DNA of 5,707 nt from Acidicaldus organivorans (GCA_000759655.1 KN173900.1:1-5707), one strand, 5' to 3'. Shown: positions 1 to 5,707, counted from the first letter of the stretch. The notes: generated by a model not told the origin, from the sequence alone. Program-made: numbers and translations.

Positions 1-376
1 TGCGGCGCAAGAATACGCCGTCTGAAGTGGCTACCGGGTGCCGTTGTGGTGGTATCTCGATCACAAGGACGCGATGGTCACCAACAAGGACCGATTCGAC
101 TCGTACGGCCACCGACGGGCGGGTTTGGTTGGCGATCAGGGCCACCATCTTGTTGCAGTCGGTGGTGTCGCCGTGCCCCCAGCGTGCCCCAGTGACGCGG
201 CCGTCGTCTTCGACGCCGATCAAGAGATATCCCGGTTGATGTCCATTGCGATTGGCCAAGCACACAACGGCTTTCACGAGGTCGCGATCGTTGAGCGGTG
301 TCCGTTCCCCACCCTTGAACTCGACCGCGAGGGTTTCACCATCGGCGATCATCCGCAAGAGTTGATCGGATGTCAT
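1..376 (-). CDS. AlbA_2 / Schlafen-type putative DNA-binding protein, C-terminus outside window
   Basis: Reading the minus strand from the ATG at 376 gives 125 uninterrupted codons to the window edge, so only the N-terminal part is visible. Residues about 12-60 match the AlbA_2 (Schlafen AAA_4) fold: a VEFKGGE strand around residues 18-24, the helix with AVVCLANRNG at about 36-45, then LLIGVEDDGRVTGA at 51-64. The later segment VLVIEIPP near residue 105 is also typical. GGAG lies 6 bases before the ATG and supports the start. Family members are putative nucleic-acid-binding proteins, often with a C-terminal winged helix or ATPase-like part, and are common in accessory and defence islands. The exact role is unknown. 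The gene lies directly downstream of a truncated transposase on the same strand, so its original promoter may have been lost or replaced. Domain call is strong; function is not. Confidence 0.82.
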   Translation of the reverse strand, partial: MTSDQLLRMIADGETLAVEFKGGERTPLNDRDLVKAVVCLANRNGHQPGYLLIGVEDDGRVTGARWGHGDTTDCNKMVALIANQTRPSVAVRVESVLVGDHRVLVIEIPPQRHPVATSDGVFLRR

Positions 377-401
377 CTCACGCTCCACGCTAAGGCCACG
401 C

Positions 402-417
402 GAAGATTGCCATCTTC
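402..417. promoter_or_regulatory. Small palindrome upstream of the AlbA_2 gene
   Basis: GAAGAT-tgcc-ATCTTC is a perfect 6-bp inverted repeat with a 4-base centre, 25 bases upstream of the AlbA_2 start codon. Its position suits an operator or a small leader hairpin. No convincing sigma70 promoter was found beside it; TTGAAC with a weak AATCTT box 17 bases on is the best candidate. Regulatory function is an inference from position only. Confidence 0.3.
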
Positions 418-439
418 AACACAGCGTTCAATAAGTCAA

Positions 440-917
440 TCCCCGCGGTTGGCCCAATCCGCGTTCTTCGTCAAACTCGGCGCATGGATGATGGTCGCAT
501 CGACGATCGTGGCTCGAGCGCAGGCTCAGCCCTTTGCGCTGCAAGCACCTTGACCCACTAAAAAAGCTTCTCGGGCAAGCCGCGCCTCTCCAGCACCAGC
601 GCCAGAGGATCGTCATCTCGTCCGGGATGGCGTCCAGCCAGCCAATCCTGGCAAACCGGCGCGTCACCGGGGTGTCGATGAGCGCCTCTTCCGTCGCCGG
701 GTCGAAAAAGCGCATACCACTGCTGCAGGAAGTGAATGCGCAGCCTCGTTGCCAGTGGATACGGCTGCCCGCCCGTCCGGCCCAAGGTCGGTTAGTGCGG
801 CTCGATCAGGGCCAGCAGTGCCGTCTACGGCACCACCTGCTCCATCTCGGCCAGAAACACCTTGTGCCGCGTCCACTTGCGGCTTGCCAGATCGGCGTTA
901 CTAAGCGACAGCTGCAT
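440..917 (-). pseudogene. IS5-family transposase, decayed N-terminal half
   Basis: From the ATG at 917 (minus) the reading starts MQLSLSNADLASRKWTRHKV and continues through TGGQPYPLATRLRIHFLQQW, typical of IS5-family DDE transposases. Two in-frame stops interrupt it (after EMEQVVP and after LLALIEPH). The frame then shifts by one base near the CTTTTTC run at about 705-711, to DPATEEALIDTPVTRRFARI and LDAIPDEMTIL. Further shifts are needed to recover LERRGLPEKLF, QRKGLSLR and TIVDATIIHAPS, the last carrying the first catalytic Asp. Homology fades after TKNAD near 445. The C-terminal half with the other two acidic residues is missing. At least two stops and three frameshifts plus a deletion make it certainly inactive. 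Family recognition is from memory of conserved motifs. Confidence 0.85.
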
Positions 918-985
918 CGCACTCACCTTTTGAACTGGTGACCGATTGTCTCGGAAAATGGCCGAGTTTTTTAGACATCCCCTAG
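440..985 (-). mobile_element. Truncated IS5-family element with its transposase-proximal end
   Basis: The element relic comprises the transposase pseudogene plus about 65 bases of upstream terminal DNA. Read on the minus strand, the likely outer end starts at about 982-981 with GGGGATGTCTAAAAAACTC, a plausible IS5-type terminal repeat. It is bordered by CTAG at 982-985, a tetranucleotide often used as target by IS5-group elements. A short stem, CTCGG with CCGAG, lies just inside. The other end is deleted, so neither the matching terminal repeat nor the target duplication can be confirmed. The outer boundary is approximate. Confidence 0.55.
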
Positions 986-1184
986 AGACGGCTCGAGAGA
1001 CTAGGCGAGGTATCCAGCATTCGGATCGGAACGGTTACGGAAAGATGCAGTAGATCTGTTCAGAATCTATCAAAGCGCCTCTCTAAAGAGATGGAACGTT
1101 GCAGACATCCAATCTGAACATCGCTGGTGCCTGAGCTTGGGGCAAAGTATTGTGCTTCTAATTTAAGGCCGGCAACGCGAAGTA
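986..1184. other. Intergenic stretch without recognisable gene
   Basis: About 200 bases between the IS end and the DUF2628 stop codon. The longest open frame across it is out of frame with the DUF2628 gene and resembles nothing known to me. Small inverted repeats are present: TCTCT-aa-AGAGA at 1080-1091, and TGTTCAGA near 1058 against TCTGAACA near 1113. None is followed by a T-run that would make a clear intrinsic terminator for the minus-strand gene. Confidence 0.4.
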
Positions 1185-1562
1185 TTAGGCTGACTCGGCC
1201 GCTTGTGCAATTGCCGCATCGGGATTTGTTGCTTGTACAGAAGTAAGTTTTTCGTATCCCCGCTTTGACAGATTTTTTTCCCTCCAACTGTTGCCTTTGA
1301 AGGCAGGAACAAGTCGGAGCACGAAAAGGCCAGCTAAGAAAATTAGCACGACGCCATGTTTTTTAGATAGGTCCGTTTCCTCCTCAATCGAGGCGAGTAG
1401 AAAGAGCATCATGCGGTACGCGACAAACCATGCAACGGCCTGCCACCTTAATTTTTTTACGGCCATCCATAAAAAGGGAAAGAATAATGCTGGCCAAGAG
1501 AATCCTACCTTTACGGCCACGAGACCACGCGTTGGATGTTTGTAAACGTTATATGTTTCCAT
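1185..1562 (-). CDS. DUF2628 small inner-membrane protein
   Basis: The 125-residue product starts METYNVYKHP and has GFSWPALFFPFLWM at residues 20-33, the hallmark of DUF2628. Three hydrophobic segments fit membrane helices: about 22-36, 40-58 and 70-87. The tail NSWREKNLSKRGYEKL followed by NPDAAIAQAA is also typical of the family, so the gene looks complete and intact, with normal family length. No strong Shine-Dalgarno precedes the ATG, but the conserved N-terminus supports this start. A near-consensus promoter lies about 70 bases upstream. The gene is noticeably more AT-rich than the flanking pseudogenes. The family's molecular function is unknown. It is the only intact gene between two decayed mobile regions, and it appears to be a single-gene transcription unit. 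Confidence 0.88.
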   Translation of the reverse strand: METYNVYKHPTRGLVAVKVGFSWPALFFPFLWMAVKKLRWQAVAWFVAYRMMLFLLASIEEETDLSKKHGVVLIFLAGLFVLRLVPAFKGNSWREKNLSKRGYEKLTSVQATNPDAAIAQAAESA

Positions 1563-1633
1563 GAACGCGCCATTGGTTGAAAATTATGGCCTAACGTCTG
1601 AATTTATCACACGCGACCTAGGTATAGGGTGTG

Positions 1634-1662
1634 ATATTACGGCATGGCCTCTTTACTGTCAA
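1634..1662 (-). promoter_or_regulatory. Near-consensus sigma70 promoter for the DUF2628 gene
   Basis: On the minus strand, TTGACA (1662-1657) is separated by exactly 17 bases from TAATAT (1639-1634): a perfect -35 box and a 5/6 -10 box at optimal spacing. Transcription would begin near 1627 and give a leader of about 65 bases before the ATG at 1562. A second TTGACA sits 14 bases further upstream (1676-1671) as part of a tandem repeat. Box match and location are seen in the sequence; activity is inferred. Confidence 0.7.
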
Positions 1663-1680
1663 CGCCTTACTGTCAAGGCG
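1653..1680 (+). repeat. Tandem 14-bp repeat with TTACTGTCAA core
   Basis: Two copies of TTACTGTCAA start at 1653 and 1667, a 14-bp period. The first copy contains the -35 box of the minus-strand promoter. The second copy also sits in an inverted repeat, CGCCTT (1663-1668) against AAGGCG (1675-1680). The overlap with the promoter suggests a regulator site, but duplication of a -35 region by slippage is an equally simple origin. Confidence 0.5.
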
Positions 1681-1690
1681 CTTAAGCGCC
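1677..1690. promoter_or_regulatory. Perfect 14-bp palindrome, candidate operator
   Basis: GGCGCTTAAGCGCC is identical to its reverse complement. It lies in the divergent gap between the DUF2628 promoter and the presumed start of the decayed replication gene at about 1700. A perfect palindrome of this size between divergent genes fits a dimeric repressor site. No candidate regulator is identifiable here. Confidence 0.4.
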
Positions 1691-1699
1691 CGAAAGGTT

Positions 1700-2845
1700 A
1701 TGACTTTGGGACAGGCACAACAGGACTGTTCGAGTCGGCAGACGGGGCCGGCACGCACGACGACAGCGGCAGAACCGGGTTTTTCTCGTTCTAGTGGCTT
1801 CTGGCCGCGAGAAGCGGCAGGACTCCTACCGGCTCACCCTCATGCTCATGCCCCAGGTGTGGCGGATGCTTGACCCGAGCCGCGACGCTTGACTTTCACA
1901 AGCTGAGTTTATTCTGCCCAACCGGCGCGTGGTCAATCTGGCCCGCGTCGGCCTGCTGTTCGACGACCAGGACACGTACCGGCAGCCGTGGGCCAAAGGC
2001 CGCACCCCCGACCAACTGGCGGCCGCCGTGCTGTATCACTGCGCCCATGAAGGCATCCCCGCACCGTCGATCCTGGCTTATAGCGGCCCTGGCATACAGG
2101 CTAAATGGGCGCTGGACGGTACCTTGCCGCGCGAAGCCCAGCCGCGCTGGAATGCCTGCCAGCGGTTCCTGATCGACCGCTTACACCCCTTCCGACCCCC
2201 AGGCGCCGCATGTAAGCCGCGTCCCGTGCGTGGTGTACCGTCAATTCGAAGAGGGGCGAAGTCTGCCGCGTGGTGCATGTCGAGGCCGGCCTAGACGGCT
2301 AGCCGGTGCGCTATTCACTCGAGTACCTGGCCGAAGTGCTCCTAGCCGTGGCCCGCTGGACTATCGAGCAGCAACGCCAGGAGCACACATTGAGCGGCGC
2401 GCGCGCCGGCAACTGCACCTGATCCCCATCGGGAAAACCGACCACCTGCGCGGCTTTTCTGGCCGGCAACTGGCGTAGGATCGCCTGGAAGACTTGCGCA
2501 AGCTGGCCGAGCTGCGCGGTGTCGTGCGCGAGGTTGAGCGCATGCGGCACTTTTTCTGGCGTCTCAACTTCCTGCTGCTGTCTATTGCAACGTACAGCGG
2601 CCAGATGTACCTCGCGGCGGCCACCTTGGCCGGAGAGCTTCACCCGGCCTGGAGCTACCGAAGCAAAGAGCTGATGACCCGCTACGCCAAGGTCAAGGCA
2701 TACGAGGCCGGCGAGCGTGTGGAGGGGGGCGCCAGTTCCCGCCGCTCTATACGCCCAAGAACGACACCCTGATTTTCCTGTTCTAGATCACCGAGGATGG
2801 GCAGCGCCGCCTGAAACCCTGATCGGCAAGGACATTGCCAATAGC
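1700..2845 (+). pseudogene. Decayed plasmid-type replication protein, primase-like (AEP) family
   Basis: Joining the frames recovers one long protein. Recognisable pieces are QDSYRLTLMLMPQVWRMLDP (about 1818-1877), LARVGLLFDDQDTYRQPW, a segment with PSILAYSGPGIQAKWALDG, RWNACQRFLIDRL, DPQAPHVSRV (about 2194-2223), TVNSKRGEVCRVVHVEAG, RYSLEYLAEVLL, GKTDHLRGFSGRQLA, WRLNFLLLS, SYRSKELMTRYAK and, at the end, LKTLIGKDI. This matches, from memory, a family annotated simply as replication protein on plasmids and islands of proteobacteria. The DxD-type DDQD, the SGRG-like SGPG and the later Asp before SRV suggest an archaeo-eukaryotic-type primase core. Lesions include a frameshift near 1795, TGA at 1890-1892 with nearby compensating shifts, shifts around 2190-2240, TAG in LDG*PVR, TAG after GRQLA, a shift near 2725, TAG near 2784 and a base loss near 2818. 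The C-terminal helix-turn-helix usual in relatives was not found. Pseudogene status is near certain; the biochemical assignment is moderate. Confidence 0.7.
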
Positions 2846-2896
2846 CCCGCCCCCGTCTTCGTCGGGAAATATCCCTGCTCCGGTCGCTCCGATAGC

Positions 2897-2971
2897 CTCT
2901 TATTACTTAAAAGAGTGGGCCGGCAGACGTTCCCCCCGTCTCCGGCCCTGTTCCCCGGTGTGTAATAAGAG
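2897..2971. repeat. Nested inverted repeat, potential cruciform or structured RNA
   Basis: An outer perfect 10-bp inverted repeat, CTCTTATTAC (2897-2906) and GTAATAAGAG (2962-2971), encloses a second strong hairpin. The inner arms are GGGCCGG (2917-2923) plus AGACG (2925-2929), pairing with CGTCT (2937-2941) plus CCGGCCC (2942-2948). This makes a 12-bp stem with one bulged C and a 7-base loop. Two arms of very different base composition placed concentrically are unlikely by chance. There is no T-run after either stem, so it is not a standard intrinsic terminator. It may be a recombination or replication site, or a structured transcript. Confidence 0.6.
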
Positions 2972-3085
2972 AGAACATCCCCGAAGATACCGGCCCCCCC
3001 GCCGTCCCGCAAGATCGCCCCGAGGAGAGGCGGCTGCCCCCATCTCCGACCGGCCCGGATGCCGAGCTGCTGCACGTCTGCCAAA

Positions 3086-3145
3086 AAACAGGAAAAAAAC
3101 AGGAGAAAACAGGAGGAAACAGGAGCAAAACAGAAAGAAACAGGC
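3086..3145 (+). repeat. Six AAACAGGA-type repeats phased with the DNA helix
   Basis: Copies start at 3086, 3097, 3107, 3117, 3128 and 3138, so the spacing is 11, 10, 10, 11 and 10 bases, close to one helical turn. Four copies are exactly AAACAGGA; the fifth is AAACAGAA and the sixth AAACAGGC. From 3083 to 3145 the plus strand has no T. Same-face spacing is typical of cooperative protein binding (iterons) and A-tract phasing of intrinsic bending. The array sits upstream of the HTH-primase-ATPase operon and just before AT-rich DNA. Confidence 0.7.
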
Positions 3146-3169
3146 TCCTATCATGGAGAACAAACCATC

Positions 3170-3197
3170 TTGTTTTTGCCCGAGTTTTTCATAATAT
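3170..3197 (+). promoter_or_regulatory. Possible sigma70 promoter for the HTH-primase-ATPase operon
   Basis: TAATAT (3192-3197) is a 5/6 -10 box. The best -35 candidate is TTGTTT (3170-3175), 16 bases upstream and only a half match. Transcription would start near 3204, about 55 bases before the HTH start codon and directly after the phased repeats. A weak -35 box beside a repeat array would suit an activated or repressed promoter. This is inference from position and the good -10 box. Confidence 0.4.
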
Positions 3198-3259
3198 TTC
3201 GGAAGACTTCGCGGAATCGCGGAGTTCTCGCCGCGTAACGAAAGCGAAAGGAATTCCCG

Positions 3260-3472
3260 ATGAAAGGAAAACTCTGTCTCTCGATCGCCGAAGCAGCGGC
3301 CGCTCTCGGGATCGGGCGCTCCACTTTTTATGCCATGGCAGGCCGCGGGGAGGTCCCCGTCAGAAAAATTGGTGGTCGGTCGGTGGTGCCGGTTGAAGCC
3401 CTCGAGGAGTTGATCCACACCGCACCCCTTGCCCGGCTGCTCAGCGGGCGGAAATCGCGTGCAAACCCTTGA
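3260..3472 (+). CDS. AlpA/excisionase-like helix-turn-helix DNA-binding protein
   Basis: This 70-residue protein has the MerR-like HTH_17 layout: LSIAEAAAALGIGRSTFYAM (residues 7-26) forms helix-turn-helix, then the wing turn GRGEVPVRKIGGRSVVPVEAL with the typical lysine and arginine contacts, then a short basic tail. AAAGGAA at 3247-3253 is a good ribosome binding site before the ATG. Proteins of this type act as excisionases or as activators of prophage and satellite integrase or replication genes. It is the first gene of a plus-strand set, 54 bases upstream of the primase, which is standard order in integrated satellite-like elements. It is the best candidate to bind the phased repeats or its own promoter, although no contact is shown. 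The gene is intact. The choice between excisionase and activator cannot be made from this window. Confidence 0.85.
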   Translation: MKGKLCLSIAEAAAALGIGRSTFYAMAGRGEVPVRKIGGRSVVPVEALEELIHTAPLARLLSGRKSRANP

Positions 3473-3526
3473 TCTGGAAAGAAGAATCTGCCGCGATGAG
3501 GGCCGGGCGGGTCAGGAGATAACACT

Positions 3527-4395
3527 ATGCAACAGCGAAAATATACGCTGCCCACTAGATCCGCAAGAGAAATCGCCACCCGCCTCGGTCTCCACCGCGC
3601 GGGGCGGGGGTGGCGAGGCCGGTGCCCGAGTTGCGGCTATCAAGACGCCCTCTCCCTCGACCTCGGGGCGGATGGATGCCCGCTTTTATGGTGCGCCGCA
3701 TGCGGCAATCGCGAGGCGATGGTGCGCCTGCTGCGCGACCTCGACGCACTGCCGCCGCGCTCCGCTCCTCCGCCTACGCCGCGCCGGGATGACCGCGCCC
3801 GCATCGAGCGCGCCCGGGACTTCTGGGCGGAGGCTCGCCTTCTCGATGGTGCCGATCCGGCCTCCAAATACCTCACCAATCGACGGATCGCTGCCGCGAT
3901 CGGCTCACCCGCGCTGCGCTGGTCTCCGGGCGTTCCTCACCCTTCCGGCGACCGCCGCCTTGCCCTGCTCGCTCGTATCGATGACGTGCACGGCGAGCTG
4001 GTCGGGGTGCAGCGGGTTTTTCTCACACCCGCCGGCGAGAAAGCCGCCGTCGAGCCTGTGAAGGCCTCACTCGGCACCGTAGCGGGCGGCGCGGTGCGGC
4101 TCGCCGAGGCGGTGGGCGAGGTGGTGGTGGCCGAGGGGGTCGAGAGCGCTGCGGCGGCGGGAGTGCTGCTCAGCGTTCCGGCTTGGGCGGCAGTTTCAGC
4201 GGGAAATCTCGCCCGCACGATGGCGCTTCCCCCTTCGATCCGAGGGGGGTTATCGCCGTTGATCGCGACCCCGCGGGCGAACGTGCCGCGCGCGAGGCCG
4301 CTCGACGATGGCGCGCCGAGGGGAGAACGGTGCGGTTCATGATGCCAAACGAGCCCGACGCTGACGCGGCGGACATTCTCAAAACGGAGATTTGA
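3527..4395 (+). pseudogene. Zinc-ribbon and Toprim DNA primase, frameshifted before the catalytic DxD
   Basis: The start has AGGAG (3514-3518) 8 bases before the ATG. An N-terminal zinc ribbon uses C33, C36, C56 and C59 (CPSC and CAAC), as in CHC2-like phage primases. A middle region carries GVQRVFLTPAGEKAAVEP and a conserved lysine-LG-GGAVRL stretch. The Toprim glutamate is in VVVAEGVES (E203), followed by PAWAAVSAGNLA. After SIRG the frame is lost at six G (4244-4249). The continuous frame ends at 4342 with a meaningless tail. In the -1 frame the protein resumes as GVIAVDRDPAGERAAREAAR and runs to a TGA at 4393-4395 with a normal Toprim C-terminus. The metal-binding DxD lies only in the shifted frame. 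The role would be primer synthesis for the element with the ATPase next door. The lesion may be a mutation, a homopolymer sequencing error or, less likely, slippage during translation. Confidence 0.85.
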
Positions 4396-5707
4396 TGATG
4401 GGCGAGAACAGAAAGTTTCGAATTGTTTATGAAATACCGGGCAAGCTGCCCTCGAATGCGGAGGCGGAAAAGGAGCCGGGGCGCATAAGTCAAATCGAAC
4501 ACATTATCGCCGCTTTGTGCCAGGCGGGTGTCAGGTTTTGGCGCAACGAAGACGGCGCGGCGTTCGCAACGGTGCATTTTGGCTGAACCGTGCAGCGGTA
4601 CGCGGTGCGTTCATCCGGGTTTCGTGCTCTGGCGCGCAACATCTACGGGCACAAAAACATCCGCGAGATCAATGGGGAGCCCGTCCCGAAGGCGATCTCC
4701 GATTCGACGTGGCGCGAGACGGTTCCCAGCGTCGAGGCTCTTGCAACGGGGGGGCGCATCGACGCTCCGAAAGTGCGGAGCGTAGAGTGTAACGGCGCGC
4801 TCGTGATCGACCTCGGCGACCCGGCGTGGCGGGCAATCGAAGTCAGGGCGGACGGATGGCGCATCATCGACGAGACCGAAGCCCCGTTGATCCGCTCTGC
4901 GGGATTGCGTGCGCTCCCGCTCCCAGAGCGTGATCCCGAGGCGCTCGAGCGCTTCCGGCGTCTGGTCAACGTCTCCGAGGACCCAGCTCTGACGCTCGTC
5001 TGCGCCTGGATGGTCACAGCGTTTTGGCCGACGGGGCCGTATCCGATCCTCGCGTTAAACGGCGAGAGCGAGTCGGGGAAGACGTCGGCTTGGCGGTTGA
5101 TCCCAAGCATTACGGACCCAAACATCGCGGACCTCCGGCCCGCACCGCGCACTGCCGATGATCTTCTCGTCGCTGCGGGAAACGGGCGGGTGGTCGGATT
5201 TGAGAACCTCTCGAATGTCTCCGCCGAGCTCGCCGACGACCTTTGCCGCCTCGCCACGGGGGCGGGGTTCGGGAAGCGGAGGCTTTATACCGACGCGGAT
5301 GAACGCCTCGCCTTCCTCTGCGCCCCGGTTCTTCTGAACGGCATCCCCCACCTGACCGCGAGGGGGGACTTGGCGAGCCGTACTTTCGCCGTCACGTACC
5401 CGCCGATCCCCGCCGACGAGCGGATGACCGAGGACGAGTTCGCCGCGGAGATTGAGGCGGTGCGCCCCGGGATGCTCGCCCTTCTCCTTGATGCGCTCGT
5501 GCTCGCCTGGCGCGACGTGCCGACAATGAGGCTCAAAAACCCGCCCCGGCTCGGTCTCGCCACCAAGATTGCCATCGCTGCCGCCCCGGCCTTCGGGTGG
5601 GATGGGGAGGAGATGCGGGCGGCGATCGAGAACGCGCGGAGCGCCGCCGCCGAGCAATCAGTGGAAAGCGACCCGATAGGGCGGGCGATTCGCGAGCGCC
5701 TTATGGC
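4395..5707 (+). pseudogene. Helicase-like P-loop ATPase with in-frame TGA at codon 64, 3' end outside window
   Basis: The ATG at 4395 overlaps the primase stop as TGATG and follows GGAG (4386-4389), so translation is probably coupled; ATG at 4398 is an alternative. Codons 1-63 read to TGA at 4584-4586 (after ATVHFG). The same frame then continues without a stop to the window edge, starting TVQRYAVRSSGFRALARNIY, which continues the family pattern across the stop. Walker A is GESESGKT (residues 223-230), the Walker B-like strand is VVGFEN (266-271, with Glu where relatives commonly have Asp), and LCRLATGAGFGKRRLYTD and LLNGIPHLTARGDLASR follow. Relatives are annotated as ATP-binding proteins beside phage-type primases and are thought to be replicative helicases. 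A GTG at 4590, 3 bases past the stop, could allow reinitiation and give a protein lacking about 65 residues. A single nonsense change is the simplest reading. The C-terminus is not in view. Confidence 0.83.

Larger units (their letters stand above)
2846..3259. other. Gene-free control region between two replication modules
   Basis: No credible coding sequence was found on either strand. Long open frames here are low-complexity products of C-rich and A/G-rich DNA. From left to right it holds a C-rich stretch, a nested inverted repeat (2897-2971), a GC-rich segment, six phased AAACAGGA-type repeats (3086-3145), an AT-rich segment (about 3163-3200) with a possible promoter, two direct TCGCGGA copies near 3209-3222, and the ribosome binding site of the next gene. 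The order resembles the upstream control or origin regions of satellite-type elements. Confidence 0.5.

Noticed and set aside
38..553. 171-residue plus-strand open frame at the left edge
   Set aside because: It is antisense to the AlbA_2 gene, whose conserved motifs and ribosome binding site are on the minus strand, and it runs on into the transposase relic.
1060..1287. 75-residue minus-strand open frame downstream of the DUF2628 gene
   Set aside because: It overlaps the DUF2628 coding end in another frame, and its tail resembles no family I recognise.
1561..1794. 77-residue plus-strand open frame
   Set aside because: It spans the divergent promoter and repeats and then runs out of frame through the replication pseudogene. 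No motif or ribosome binding site supports it.
2917..2948. Intrinsic terminator for the decayed replication gene
   Set aside because: The stem is strong, but the sequence after it is TGTTCCCC with no T-run on the plus strand. On the minus strand the following bases are ACTCTTTTAA, a weak candidate at best.
2897..2971. Integron attC site
   Set aside because: The outer arms lack the conserved core-site ends (GTTRRRY / RYYYAAC), and no cassette structure or integron integrase is visible.
3086..3145. CRISPR-like array
   Set aside because: The units are only 8 bases with 2-3 base gaps and no unique spacers.
2903..3418. 171-residue minus-strand open frame overlapping the control region and the HTH gene
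   Set aside because: Its sequence is low-complexity Phe/Leu/Cys and Arg/Gly runs from the A-rich repeats and GC-rich DNA, it lies antisense to a clear HTH gene, and it has no recognisable motif.
4183..4395. Separate small plus-strand gene of 70 codons
   Set aside because: Its first part is out-of-frame shadow of the primase. From about 4249 it is the missing C-terminal end of the primase Toprim domain, so it belongs to that gene.
4584..4586. Selenocysteine or recoded TGA
   Set aside because: The family has no catalytic Cys or selenocysteine here, no SECIS-like hairpin is evident just downstream, and other genes in the window use TGA as a normal stop.
4643..5657. Two minus-strand open frames of about 200 residues (4643-5257 and 5055-5657)
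   Set aside because: Both are antisense to the ATPase whose Walker A and flanking motifs are clear. Their Ser/Arg/Pro/Ala-rich composition is the usual shadow in GC-rich DNA.

Overview
The window looks like a GC-rich proteobacterial chromosome, probably gamma- or betaproteobacterial. This is inferred from codon use, an IS5-type transposase relic, a DUF2628 membrane protein and an AlpA-like regulator next to a Toprim primase and a P-loop ATPase. No tRNA, rRNA or CRISPR array was seen. The region is accessory DNA with heavy gene decay.

Layout. Positions 1-376 (minus) hold the N-terminal part of an AlbA_2 (Schlafen-type) protein that runs off the left edge. Directly upstream of it, about 440-985 (minus) is a truncated, multiply mutated IS5-family transposase with its 5' element end. 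An intact small membrane protein gene (DUF2628, 1185-1562 minus) has a near-consensus sigma70 promoter inside a repeat-rich divergent control region (1634-1690). From about 1700 to 2845 (plus) lies a badly decayed replication gene, resembling archaeo-eukaryotic-primase-like plasmid replication proteins, with at least five stops and frameshifts. About 400 bp without a convincing gene follows (2846-3259). It contains a nested inverted repeat (2897-2971) and six helically phased AAACAGGA-type repeats (3086-3145), then an AT-rich stretch with a possible promoter.

The right half is a replication operon of an integrated element or phage satellite. It has an AlpA/excisionase-like HTH protein (3260-3472), a zinc-ribbon plus Toprim primase (3527-4395) and a helicase-like P-loop ATPase (4395 to the right edge). 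The primase and ATPase are joined by a TGATG stop/start overlap. Each carries one lesion: a -1 frameshift at a run of six G in the primase, which removes its catalytic DxD, and an in-frame TGA at codon 64 of the ATPase. Everything around both lesions is well preserved, so they are recent mutations, sequencing errors or, less likely, recoding.

Working model (inference): the phased repeats and the AT-rich DNA after them are a candidate replication origin or control site for the right-hand module. The left-hand relic is the remains of a second, unrelated replication module beside it.
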